This document shows, piece by piece, positions 13,501 through 27,585 of a stretch of DNA of 64,000 nt (position 1 is its first letter; every line of letters begins with the position of its first letter). The stretch is from NCBI GenBank assembly GCA_037893245.1, contig JBAIAA010000009.1:1426001-1490000 (forward strand), given 5' to 3'. The DNA is from Crossaster papposus. Taxonomy: Eukaryota; Echinodermata; Asteroidea; Velatida; Solasteridae. The notes beneath the pieces were generated by a model, which saw only the letters and a program-made list of their open reading frames with translations, was not told the DNA's origin and did not search any database. Made by a program: the position numbers and the translations under genes.

Positions 13501-14049
13501 GCGTCAGGACACTGGCGGCATAGGCCTATGAGGCAATACACGTGTACACGCATAAACATAAGAAAACATGGCTGCGAATGGGGATAATTCTATGAACTTA
13601 TATCTGAGCTGCGAACCTTAACGTTGTTGGAGAATGAAGAGACACTCGCCAGCTCGACATCTGAGCCAAAATATATCCAAATTCCTCACTGGAAAAAAAC
13701 CAAACTGTGAGACTCATGCGTCAGGATACTGGCGGCATAGGCCTATGAGGCAATACACGTGTACATACATACACATCAGAAAACATGGCTGCGAATGAGG
13801 ATAATGTTCTCGACATATATCTGAGCTGCGAACCTCAACGTTGTTCGAGAATGAAGAGACACTCACCAGCTCGACATCCGAGCAAAAATATTGCCACATT
13901 TCTCACTGGAAAAACCCCAAACTGAGAGACTCATGTGTCAGGATACTGGCGCCATAGGCCTATGTGGCAATACACGTGTACATACATACACATAAGAAAA
14001 CATGGCTGCGAATGAGGATAATGTTCTCGACATATATCTGAGCTGCGAA
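10576..14049. repeat. 8-mer higher-order repeat, 1737 bp x 2
   Basis: The two copies (about 10576-12312 and 12313-14049) share private markers offset by exactly 1737 bp: GGACAAAAAACAAACTGAAA, TCTCGGCATATATC, GCACAAATATTGCCAC, CGGGTACATACATTCAC and ATGGGGATAATTCTATG. One visible difference is AAATTTTGCC near 12148 against AAATATTGCC near 13885. The repeat is a recent duplication. Confidence 0.92.
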
Positions 14050-15076
14050 CCTCAACGTTGTTCGAGAATGAAGAGACACTCACCAGCTCGACATCCGATC
14101 CAAAATATTGCCAAATTTCTCACTGGGAAAAAAACAAACTGAGAGACTCATGCGTCAGGATACTGGCGGCATACGCCTATGAGGCAATACACGTGTACAT
14201 ACATACACATCAGAAAACATGGCTGCGAATGAGGATAATGTTCTCGACATATATCTGAGTTGCGAACCTCAACGTTGTTCGAGAATGAAGAGACACTCAC
14301 CAGTCCGACATCTGAGCAAAAATATTGCCAAATTTCTCACTCAAAAAAACACAAAAACTGAGAGACTCATGCGTCAGGATACTAGCGGCATAGGCCTATG
14401 CGGCAATACACGGGTACATACATTCACATAAGAAAACATGGCGGCGAATGAGGATAATTTTCTTGACATATATATGAGCTGCGAGCCTCAACGTTGTTCG
14501 AGAATGAAGATACACTCACCAGCTCGACATCTGAGCCAAAATATTGCCAAATTTTCACTGGAAAAAACCCAAACTGAGAGACTGATGCGTCAGGATACTG
14601 GCGGCATAGGCCTATGTGGCAATACACGTGTACATACATACACATCAGAAAACATGACTGCGAATGAGGATAATGTTCTCGACATATATCTGAGCTGCGA
14701 ACCTCAAGGTTGTTCGAGAATGAAGAGACACTCACCAGCTCGACATCTGAGCCAAAATATTGCAACATTTCTCACTGGAACAAACCTAAACTGAGCGACT
14801 CATGCGTCAGGACACTGGCGGCATATGCCTATGTGGCAATACACGTGTACATACAAACACATCAGAAAACATGGCTGCGAATGAGGATAATGTTCTCGAC
14901 ATATATCTGAGCTGCAAACCTCAACGTTGTTCGAGAATGAAGAGACACTCACCAGCTCGACATCCGAGCAAAAATATTGCAAAATTTCGCAATGGAACAA
15001 ACCTAAACTGAGAGACTCATGCGTCAGGACACTGGCGGCATAGGCCTATGAGGCAATACACGTGTACACGCATAAA
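14050..15076. repeat. Satellite monomers, mixed
   Basis: About 4.7 monomers. Part of this stretch, together with the preceding monomers from about 13550, recurs 4762 bp downstream (about 18312-19400), including the linked CACTCACCAGTCCGAC and CGGGTACATACATTCAC variants. Confidence 0.8.
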
Positions 15077-16781
15077 CATAAGAAAACATGGCTGCGAATG
15101 GGGATAATTCTATGAACTTATATCTGAGCTGCGAACCTTAACGTTGTTGGAGAATGAAGAGACACTCGCCAGCTCGACATCTGAGCCAAAATATATCCAA
15201 ATTCATCACTGGAAAAAAACCAAACTGTGAGACTCATGCGTCAGGATACTGGCGGCATAGGCCTATGAGGCAATACACGTGTACATACATACACATCAGA
15301 AAACATGGCTGCGAATGAGGATAATGTTCTCGACATATATCTGAGCTGCGAACCTCAACGTTGTTCGAGAATGAAGAGACACTCACCAGCTCGACATCCG
15401 AGCAAAAATATTGCCACATTTCTCACTGGAAAAACCCCAAACTGAGGAACTCATGCGTCAGGATACTGGCGGCATAGGCCTATGAGGCAATACACGTGTA
15501 CACGCATAAACATAAGAAAACATGGCTGCGAATGGGGATAATTCTATGAACTTATATCTGAGCTGCGAACCTTAACGTTGTTGGAGAATGAAGAGACACT
15601 CGCCAGCTCGACATCCGATCCAAAATATTGCCAAATTTCTCACTGGGAAAAAAACAAACTGAGAGACTCATGCGTCAGGATACTGGCGGCATAGGCCTAT
15701 GAGGCAATACACGTGTACATACATACACATCAGAAAACATGGCTGCGAATGAGGATAATGTTCTCGACATATATCTAAGCTGCGAACCTCAACGTTGTTC
15801 GAGAATGAAGAGACACTTACCAGTCCGACATCTGAGCAAAAATATTGCCAAATTTCTCACTGAAAAAAACACAACAACTGGGAGACTCACGCGTCAGGAT
15901 ACTAGCGGCATAGGCCTATGTGGCAATACACGGGTACATAATTTCACATAAGAAAACATGGCTGCGAATGGGGATAATTCTATGAACTTATATCTGAGCT
16001 GCGAACCTTAACGTTGTTGGAGAATGAAGAGACACTCGCCAGCTCGACATCTGAGCCAAAATATATCCAAATTCCTCACTGGAAAAAAACCAAACTGTGA
16101 GACTCATGCGTCAGGATACTGGCGGCATAGGCCTATGAGGCAATACACGTGTACATACATACACATCAGAAAACATGGCTGCGAATGATGATAATGTTCT
16201 CGACATATATCTGAGCTGCGAACCTCAACGTTGTTCGAGAATGAAGAGACACTCACCAGCTCGACATCCGAGCAAAAATATTGCCACATTTCTCACTGGA
16301 AAAACCCCAAACTGAGAGACTCATGCGTCAGGATACTGGCGGCATAGGCCTATGAGGCAATACACGTGTACACGCATAAACATAAGAAAACATGGCTGCG
16401 AATGGGGATAATTCTATGAACTTATATCTGAGCTGCGAACCTTAACGTTGTTGGAGAATGAAGAGACACTCGCCAGCTCGACATCCGATCCAAAATATTG
16501 CCAAATTTCTCACTGGGAAAAAAACAAACTGAGAGACTCATGCGTCAGGATACTGGCGGCATAGGCCTATGAGGCAATACACGTGTACATACATACACAT
16601 CAGAAAACATGGCTGCGAATGAGGATAATGTTCTCGACATATATCTAAGCTGCGAACCTCAACGTTGTTCGAAAATGAAGAGACACTTACCAGTCCGACA
16701 TCTGAGCAAAAATATTGCCAAATTTCTCACTGAAAAAAACACAACAACTGAGAGACTCATGCGTCAGGATACTAGCGGCAT
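15077..16781. repeat. 4-mer higher-order repeat, 870 bp x 2
   Basis: Copies at about 15077-15946 and 15947-16781 share the ATGGGGATAATTCTATG monomer, GAGCAAAAATATTGCCAC, CATCTAAGCTGCG-like changes (ATATATCTAAGC) and CACTTACCAGTCC at an offset of 870 bp. Identity ends near 16781, where the second copy joins a different monomer subtype. Confidence 0.88.
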
Positions 16782-19700
16782 ATGCCTATGTGGCAATACA
16801 CGTGTACATACAAACACATCAGAAAACATGGCTGCGAATGAGGATAATGTTCTCGACATATATCTGAGCTGCAAACCTCAACGTTGTTCGAGAATGAAGA
16901 GACACTCACCAGCTCGACATCCGAGCAAAAATATTGCAAAATTTCTCACTGAAACAAACCTAAACTGAGAGACTCATGCGTCAGGACACTGGCGGCATAT
17001 GCCTATGTGGCAATACACGTGTACATACATACACATCAGAAAACATGGCTGCGAATGAGGACATTTTTCTCGACATATATCTGAGCTGCGAACCTCAACG
17101 TTGTTGGAGAATGAAGATACACTCACCAGCTCGACATCTGAGCCAAAATATTGCCAAATGTTCACTGGAAAAAAACCAAACTGAGAGACTGATGCGTCAG
17201 GATACTGGCGGCATAGGCCTATGTGGCAATACACGTGTACATACATACACATCAGAAAACATGGCTGCGAATGAGGATAATGTTCTCGACATATATCTGA
17301 GCTGCGAACCTCAAGGTTGTTCGAGAATGAAGAGACACTCACCAGCTCGACATCTGAGCCAAAATATTGCAAAATTTCTCACTGGAACAAACCTAAACTG
17401 AGAGACTCATGCATCAGGACACTGGCGGCATATGCCTATGTGGCAATACACGTGTACATACAAACACATCAGAAAACATGGCTGCGAATGAGGATAATGT
17501 TCTCGACATATATCTGAGCTGCAAACCTCAACGTTGTTCAAGAATGAAGAGACACTCACCAGCTCGACATCCGAGCAAAAATATTGCAAAATTTCTCACT
17601 GAAACAAACCTAAACTGAGAGACTCATGCGTCAGGACACTGGCGGCATATGCCTATGTGGCAATACACGTGTACATACATACACATCAGAAAACATGGCT
17701 GCGAATGAGGACATTTTTCTCGACATATATCTGAGCTGCGAACCTCAACGTTGTTGGAGAATGAAGAGACATTCACCACCTCCACATCTGAGCTAACATA
17801 TCGCCCAAATTCTCAACGGAAGAGACCAAAACTTTGAGACTCATGCGTCAGGCCTATGAGGAAATACACGTGTACACGCATAAACATAATAAAACATGGC
17901 TGCGAATGGGGATAATTCTATGAACTTATATCTGAGCTGCGAACCTTAACGTTGTTGGGGAATGAAGAGACACTCGCCAGCTCGACATCTGAGCCAAAAT
18001 ATATCCAAATTCCTCACTGGAAAAAAACCAAACTGTGAGACTCATGCGTCAGGATACTGGCGGCATAGGCCTATGTGGCAATACACGTGTACATACATAC
18101 ACATCAGAAAACATGGCTGCGAATGGGGATAATGTTCTCGACATATATCTGAGCTGCGAACCTCAAGGTTGTTCGAGAATGAAGAGACACTCACCAGCTC
18201 GACATCTGAGCCAAAATATTGCAAAATTTCTCACTGGAACAAACCTAAACTGAGCGACTCATGCGTCAGGACACTGGCGGCATATGCCTATGAGGCAATA
18301 CACGTGTACACGCATAAACATAAGAAAACATGGCTGCGAATGGGGATAATTCTATGAACTTATATCTGAGCTGCGAACCTTAACGTTGTTGGAGAATGAA
18401 GAGACACTCGCCAGCTCGACATCTGAGCCAAAATATATCCAAATTCCTCACTGGAAAAAAACCAAACTGTGAGACTCATGCGTCAGGATACTGGCGGCAT
18501 AGGCCTATGAGGCAATACACGTGTACATACATACACATCAGAAAACATGGCTGCGAATGAGGATAATGTTCTCGACATATATCTGAGCTGCGAACCTCAA
18601 CGTTGTTCGAGAATGAAGAGACACTCACCAGCTCGACATCCGAGCAAAAATATTGCCACATTTCTCACTGGAAAAACCCCAAACTGAGGGACTCATGCGT
18701 CAGGATACTGGCGCCATAGGCCTATGTGGCAATACACGTGTACATACATACACATAAGAAAACATGGCTGCGAATGAGGATAATGTTCTCGACATATATC
18801 TGAGCTGCGAACCTCAACGTTGTTCGAGAATGAAGAGACACTCACCAGCTCGACATCCGATCCAAAATATTGCCAAATTTCTCACTGGGAAAAAAACAAA
18901 CTGAGAAACTCATGCGTCAGGATACTGGCGGCAAAGGCCTATGAGACAATACACGTGTACATACATACACATCAGAAAACATGGCTGCGAATGAGGATAA
19001 TGTTTTCGACATATATCTGAGCTGCGAACCTCAACGTTGTTCGAGAATGAAGAGACACTCACCAGTCCGACATCTGAGCAAAAATATTGCCAAATTTCTC
19101 ACTGAAAAAAACACAAAAACTGAGAGACTCATGCGTCAGGATACTGGCGGCATAGGCCTATGCGGCAATACACGGGTACATACATTCACATAAGAAAACA
19201 TGGCGGCGAATGAGGATAATTTTCTTGACATATATATGAGCTGCGAGCCTCAACGTTGTTCGAGAATGAAGATACACTCACCAGCTCGACATCCGAGCCA
19301 AAATATTGCCAAATTTTCACTGGACAAAAACCAAACTGAGAGACTGATGCGTCAGGATACTGGCGGCATAGGCCTATGTGGCAATACACGTGTACATACA
19401 TACACATCAGAAAACATGGCTGCGAATGAGGATAATGTTCTCGACATATATCTGAGCTGCAAACCTCAACGTTGTTCGAGAATGAAGAGACACTCACCAG
19501 CTCGACATCCGAGCAAAAATATTGCAAAATTTCTCACTGAAACAAACCTAAACTGAGAGACTCATGCGTCAGGACACTGGCGGCATATGCCTATGTGGCA
19601 ATACACGTGTACATACATACACATCAGAAAACATGGCTGCGAATGAGGACATTTTTCTCGACATATATCTGAGCTGCAAACCTCAACCTCAACGTCGATT

Positions 19701-20862
19701 GAGAATGAAGAGACACTCGCCTGCTCGACATCTGAGCCAAAATATTTCCAAATTTCTCACTGGAAAAAACCCAAACTGTGAGACTCATACGTCAGGACAC
19801 GGGCGGCATAGGCCTATGAGGCAATACACGTGTACATACATACACATCAGAAAACATGGCTGCGAATGAGGATAATTTTATGAACTTATATCTGAGCTGC
19901 GAACCTCAACGTTGTTCGAGAATGAAGAGACACTAACCAGCTCGACATCTGAGCCAAAATATTGCCAAATTTCTCACTGGAACAAACCTAAACTGAGAGA
20001 CTCATGCGTCAGGACACTGGCGGCATATGCCTATGTGGCAATACACGTGTACATACAAACACATCAGAAAACATGGCTGCGAATGAGGATAATTTTATGA
20101 ACTTATATCTGAGCTGCGAACCTCAACGTTGTTCGAGAATGAAGAGACACTCGCCTGCTCGACATCTGAGCCAAAATATTGCCAAATTCCTCACGGGAAC
20201 AAACCTAAACTGAGAGACTCATGCGTCAGGACACTGGCGGCATATGCCTATGTGGCAATACACGTGTACATACAAACACATAAGAAAACATGGCTGCGAA
20301 TGAGGATAATTTTATGAACTTATATCTGAGCTGCGAACCTCAACGTAGTTCGAGAATGAAGAGACACTCGCCAGCTCGACATCTGAGCCAAAATATTTCC
20401 AAATTTCTCACTGGAAAAAAACAAAACTGTGAGACTCATGCGTCAGGACACTGGCGGCATAGGCCTATGAGGCAATACACGTGTACATCCATACACATAA
20501 GAAAACATGGCTGCGAATGAGGACCATTTTCTCGACATATATCTGAGCTGCGATTCTCAACGTTGTTCGAGAATGTAGAGACACTCACCAGCTCGACATC
20601 CGAGCCAAAATATTGCAAAATTTCTCACTGGAGAAACCCCAAACTGAGAGACTCATGCGTCAGGATGCTGGCGGCATAGGCCTATGTGGCAATACACGTG
20701 TACATACATACACATCAGAAAACATGGCTGCGAATGAGGATAATGTTCTCGACATATATCTGAGCTGCGAACCCCAACGTTGTTCGAGATTGAAGAGACA
20801 CTCACCAGCTCGACATCTGAGCCAAAATATTGCCAAATTTCTCACTGGAACAAACCTAAACT
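16782..20862. repeat. Satellite monomers, mixed, with long-range copies and small deletions
   Basis: About 19 monomers. The stretch holds copies of blocks seen at 13.6-14.6 kb (offset 4762) and near 14.8 kb (offset 2607). One monomer near 17851 has lost 16 bp between two AGG triplets (CGTCAGGCCTATGAGG). Another near 19681 has a CCTCAA duplication (CCTCAACCTCAACG). Confidence 0.85.
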
Positions 20863-23800
20863 GAGAGACTCATGCGTCAGGACACTGGCGGCATATGCCT
20901 ATGTGGCAATACACGTGTACATACAAACACATAAGAAAACATGGCTGCGAATGAGGATAATTTTATGAACTTATATCTGAGCTGCGAACCTCAACGTAGT
21001 TCGAGAATGAAGAGACACTCGCCAGCTCGACATCTGAGCCAAAATATTTCCAAATTTCTCACTGGAAAAAAACAAAACTGTGAGACTCATGCGTCAGGAC
21101 ACTGGCGGCATATGCCTATGTGGCAATACACGTGTACATACAAACACATAAGAAAACATGGCTGCGAATGAGGATAATTTTATGAACTTATATCTGAGCT
21201 GCGAACCTCAACGTTGTTCGAGAATGAAGAGACACTCGCCTGCTCGACATCTGAGCCAAAATATTGCCAAATTCCTCACTGGAACAATCCTAAACTGAGA
21301 GACTCATGCGTCAGGACACTGGCGGCATATGCCTATGTGGCAATACACGTGTACATACAAACACATAAGAAAACATGGCTGCGAATGAGGAAAATTTTAT
21401 GAACTTATATCTGAGCTGCAAACCTCAACGTAGTTCGAGAATGAAGAGACACTCGCCAGCTCGACATCTGAGCCAAAATATTTCCAAATTTCTCACTGGA
21501 AAAAAACAAAACTGTGAGACTCATGCGTCAGGACACTGGCGGCATATGCCTATGTGGCAATACACGTGTACATACAAACACATAAGAAAACATGGCTGCG
21601 AATGAGGATAATTTTATGAACTTATATCTAGGCTGCGAACCTCAACGTAGTTCGAGAATGAAGAGACACTCACCAGCTCGACATCTGAGCCAAAATATTT
21701 CCAAATTTCTCACTGGAAAAAAAACAAAACTGTGAGACTCATGCGTCAGGACACTGGCGGCATAGGCCTATGAGGCAATACACGTGTACATCCATACACA
21801 TAAGAAAACATGGCTGCGAATGAGGACCATTTTCTCGACATATATCTGAGCTGCGATTATCAACGTTGTTCGAGAATGAAGAGACACTCACCAGCTCGAC
21901 ATCCGAGCCAAAATATTGCAAACTTTCTCACTGGAGAAACCCCAAACTGAGAGACTCATGCGTCAGGATACTGGCGGCATAGGCCTATGTGGCAATACAC
22001 GTGTACATACATACACATCAGAAAACATGGCTGCGAATGAGGATAATGTTCTCGACATATATCTGAGCTGCGAACCCCAACGTTGTTCGAGAATGAAGAG
22101 ACACTCACCAGCTCGACATCTGAGCCAAAATATTGCCAAATTTCTCACTGGAACAAACCTAAACTGAGAGACTCATGCGTCAGGACACTGGCGGCATATG
22201 CCTATGTGGCAATACACGTGTACATACAAACACATCAGAAAACATGGCTGCGAATGAGAATAATTTTATGAACTTATATCTGAGCTGCGAACCTCAACGT
22301 AGTTCGAGAATGAAGAGACACTCGCCAGCTCGACATCTGAGCCAAAATATTGCCAAATTCCTCACTGGAACAATCCTAAACTGAGAGACTCATGCGTCAG
22401 GACACTGGCGGCATATGCCTATGTGGCAATACATGTGTACATACAAACACATAAGAAAACATGGCTGCGAATGAGGAAAATTTCATGAACTTATATCTGA
22501 GCTGCAAACCTCAACGTAGTTCGAGAATGAAGAGACACTCGCCAGCTCGACATCTGAGCCAAAATATTTCCAAATTTCTCACTGGAAAAAAACAAAACTG
22601 TGAGACTCATGCGTCAGGACACTGGCGGCATATGCCTATGTGGCAATACACGTGTACATACAAACACATAAGAAAACATGGCTGCGAATGAGGATAATTT
22701 TATGAACTTATATCTAGGCTGCGAACCTCAACGTAGTTCGAGAATGAAGAGACACTCACCAGCTCGACATCTGAGCCAAAATATTTCCAAATTTCTCACT
22801 GGAAAAAAAACAAAACTGTGAGACTCATGCGTCAGGACACTGGCGGCATAGGCCTATGAGGCAATACACGTGTACATCCATACACATAAGAAAACATGGC
22901 TGCGAATGAGGACCATTTTCTCGACATATATCTGAGCTGCGATTATCAACGTTGTTCGAGAATGAAGAGACACTCACCAGCTCGACATCCGAGCCAAAAT
23001 ATTGCAAAATTTCTCACTGGAGAAACCCCAAACTGAGAGACTCATGCGTCAGGATACTGGCGGCATAGGCCTATGTGGCAATACACGTGTACATACATAC
23101 ACATCAGAAAACATGGCTGCGAATGAGGATAATGTTCTCGACATATATCTGAGCTGCGAACCCCAACGTTGTTCGAGAATGAAGAGACACTCACCAGCTC
23201 GACATCTGAGCCAAAATATTGCCAAATTTCTCACTGGAACAAACCTAAACTGAGAGACTCATGCGTCAGGACACTGGCGGCATATGCCTATGTGGCAATA
23301 CACGTGTACATACAAACACATCAGAAAACATGGCTGCGAATGAGGATAATTTTATGAACTTATATCTGAGCTGCGAACCTCAACGTTGTTCGAGAATGAA
23401 GAGACACTCGCCTGCTCGACATCTGAGCCAAAATATTGCCAAATTCCTCACTGGAACAATCCTAAACTGAGAGACTCATGCGTCAGGACACTGGCGGTAT
23501 ATGCCTATGTGGCAATACACGTGTACATACAAACACATAAGAAAACATGGCTGCGAATGAGGATAATTTTATGAACTTATATCTGAGCTGCGAACCTCAA
23601 CGTAGTTCGATAATGAAGAGACACTCGCCAGCTCGACATCTGAGCCAAAATATTTCCAAATTTCTCACTGGAAAAAAACAAAACTGTGAGACTCATGCGT
23701 CAGGACACTGGCGGCATAGGCCTATGAGGCAATACACGTGTACATCCATACACATAAGAAAACATGGCTGCGAATAAGGACCATTTTCTCGACATATATC

Positions 23801-26800
23801 TGAGCTGCGATTCTCAACGTTGTTCGAGAATGAAGAGACACTCACCAGCTCGACATCCGAGCCAAAATATTGCCAAATTTCTCACTGGAAAAAAAACAAA
23901 CTGAGAGACTCATGCGTCTGGATACTGGCGGCATAGGCCTATGTGGCAATACACGTGTACATACATACACATCAGAAAACATGGCTGCGACTGAGGATAA
24001 TGTTCTCGGCATATATCTGAGCTGCGAACCTCAACGTTGTTCGAGAATGAAGAGACACTCACCAGCTCGACATCTGAGCCAAAATATTGCCAAATTTCTC
24101 ACTGGAAAAAAAAACCAAACTGTGAGACCCATGCTTCAGGACACTGGCGGCATCAGCCTATGCGGCAATACACGTGTACACGCATAAACATAAGAAAACA
24201 TGGCTGCGAATGAGGATAATTTTATGAACTTATATCTGAGCTGCGAACCTCAACGTAGTTCGAGAATGAAGAGACACTCGCCAGCTCGACATCTGAGCCA
24301 AAATATTTCCAAATTTCTCACTGCAAAAAAAAACAAAACTGTGAGACTCATGCGTCAGGACACTGGCGGCATATGCCTATGTGGCAATACACGTGTACAT
24401 ACAAACACATAAGAAAACATGGCTGCGAATGAGGATAATTTTATGAACTTATATCTGAGCTGCGAACCTCAACGTAGTTCGAGAATGAAGAGACACTCGC
24501 CAGCTCGACATCTGAGCCAAAATATTTCCAAATTTCTCACTGGAAAAAAACAAAACTGTGAGACTCATGCGTCAGGACACTGGCGGCATATGCCTATGTG
24601 GCAATACACGTGTACATACAAACACATAAGAAAACATGGCTGCGAATGAGGATAATTTTATGAACTTATATCTGAGCTGCGAACCTCAACGTTGTTCGAG
24701 AATGAAGAGACACTCGCCTGCTCGACATCTGAGCCAAAATATTGCCAAATTCCTCACTGGAACAATCCTAAACTGAGAGACTCATGAGTCAGGACACTGG
24801 CGGCATATGCCTATGTGGCAATACACGTGTACATACAAACACATAAGAAAACATGGCTGCGAATGAGGAAAATTTTATGAACTTATATCTGAGCTGCAAA
24901 CCTCAACGTAGTTCGAGAATGAAGAGACACTCGCCAGCTCGACATCTGAGCCAAAATATTTCCAAATTTCTCACTGGAAAAAAACAAAACTGTGAGACTC
25001 ATGCGTCAGGACACTGGCGGCATATGCCTATGTGGCAATACACGTGTACATACAAACACATAAGAAAACATGGCTGCGAATGAGGATAATTTTATGAACT
25101 TATATCTAGGCTGCGAACCTCAACGTAGTTCGAGAATGAAGAGACACTCACCAGCTCGACATCTGAGCCAAAATATTTCCAAATTTCTCACTGGAAAAAA
25201 AACAAAACTGTGAGACTCATGCGTCAGGACACTGGCGGCATAGGCCTATGAGGCAATACACGTGTACATCCATACACATAAGAAAACATGGCTGCGAATG
25301 AGGACCATTTTCTCGACATATATCTGAGCTGCGATTATCAACGTTGTTCGAGAATGAAGAGACACTCACCAGCTCGACATCCGAGCCAAAATATTGCAAA
25401 CTTTCTCACTGGAGAAACCCCAAACTGAGAGACTCATGCGTCAGGATACTGGCGGCATAGGCCTATGTGGCAATACACGTGTACATACATACACATCAGA
25501 AAACATGGCTGCGAATGAGGATAATGTTCTCGACATATATCTGAGCTGCGAACCCCAACGTTGTTCGAGAATGAAGAGACACTCACCAGCTCGACATCTG
25601 AGCCAAAATATTGCCAAATTTCTCACTGGAACAAACCTAAACTGAGAGACTCATGCGTCAGGACACTGGCGGCATATGCCTATGTGGCAATACACGTGTA
25701 CATACAAACACATCAGAAAACATGGCTGCGAATGAGAATAATTTTATGAACTTATATCTGAGCTGCGAACCTCAACGTAGTTCGAGAATGAAGAGACACT
25801 CGCCAGCTCGACATCTGAGCCAAAATATTGCCAAATTCCTCACTGGAACAATCCTAAACTGAGAGACTCATGCGTCAGGACACTGGCGGCATATGCCTAT
25901 GTGGCAATACATGTGTACATACAAACACATAAGAAAACATGGCTGCGAATGAGGAAAATTTCATGAACTTATATCTGAGCTGCAAACCTCAACGTAGTTC
26001 GAGAATGAAGAGACACTCGCCAGCTCGACATCTGAGCCAAAATATTTCCAAATTTCTCACTGGAAAAAAACAAAACTGTGAGACTCATGCGTCAGGACAC
26101 TGGCGGCATATGCCTATGTGGCAATACACGTGTACATACAAACACATAAGAAAACATGGCTGCGAATGAGGATAATTTTATGAACTTATATCTAGGCTGC
26201 GAACCTCAACGTAGTTCGAGAATGAAGAGACACTCACCAGCTCGACATCTGAGCCAAAATATTTCCAAATTTCTCACTGGAAAAAAAACAAAACTGTGAG
26301 ACTCATGCGTCAGGACACTGGCGGCATAGGCCTATGAGGCAATACACGTGTACATCCATACACATAAGAAAACATGGCTGCGAATGAGGACCATTTTCTC
26401 GACATATATCTGAGCTGCGATTATCAACGTTGTTCGAGAATGAAGAGACACTCACCAGCTCGACATCCGAGCCAAAATATTGCAAAATTTCTCACTGGAG
26501 AAACCCCAAACTGAGAGACTCATGCGTCAGGATACTGGCGGCATAGGCCTATGTGGCAATACACGTGTACATACATACACATCAGAAAACATGGCTGCGA
26601 ATGAGGATAATGTTCTCGACATATATCTGAGCTGCGAACCCCAACGTTGTTCGAGAATGAAGAGACACTCACCAGCTCGACATCTGAGCCAAAATATTGC
26701 CAAATTTCTCACTGGAACAAACCTAAACTGAGAGACTCATGCGTCAGGACACTGGCGGCATATGCCTATGTGGCAATACACGTGTACATACAAACACATC

Positions 26801-27585
26801 AGAAAACATGGCTGCGAATGAGGATAATTTTATGAACTTATATCTGAGCTGCGAACCTCAACGTTGTTCGAGAATGAAGAGACACTCGCCTGCTCGACAT
26901 CTGAGCCAAAATATTGCCAAATTCCTCACTGGAACAATCCTAAACTGAGAGACTCATGCGTCAGGACACTGGCGGTATATGCCTATGTGGCAATACACGT
27001 GTACATACAAACACATAAGAAAACATGGCTGCGAATGAGGATAATTTTATGAACTTATATCTGAGCTGCGAACCTCAACGTAGTTCGATAATGAAGAGAC
27101 ACTCGCCAGCTCGACATCTGAGCCAAAATATTTCCAAATTTCTCACTGGAAAAAAACAAAACTGTGAGACTCATGCGTCAGGACACTGGCGGCATAGGCC
27201 TATGAGGCAATACACGTGTACATCCATACACATAAGAAAACATGGCTGCAAATAAGGACCATTTTCTCGACATATATCTGAGCTGCGATTCTCAACGTTG
27301 TTCGAGAATGAAGAGACACTCACCAGCTCGACATCCGAGCCAAAATATTGCCAAATTTCTCACTGGAAAAAAAACAAACTGAGAGACTCATGCGTCTGGA
27401 TACTGGCGGCATAGGCCTATGTGGCAATACACGTGTACATACATACACATCAGAAAACATGGCTGCGACTGAGGATAATGTTCTCGGCATATATCTGAGC
27501 TGCGAACCTCAACGTTGTTCGAGAATGAAGAGACACTCACCAGCTCGACATCTGAGCCAAAATATTGCCAAATTTCTCACTGAAA
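20863..27585. repeat. 16-mer-scale duplication (3478-bp offset) with nested 1086-bp 5-mer
   Basis: Positions about 20863-24107 recur at 24341-27585. They share rare markers: AATACATGTGTAC (22430/25908), GGAAAATTTCATGAAC (22475/25953), GGCGGTATATGCC (23493/26971), ATATCTAGGCTGCG and GCGATTATCAACG. Within each copy a 5-mer of 1086 bp is itself tandemly duplicated, for example 21739 to 22825 and 25217 to 26303. The inner duplication therefore predates the outer one. Confidence 0.9.
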
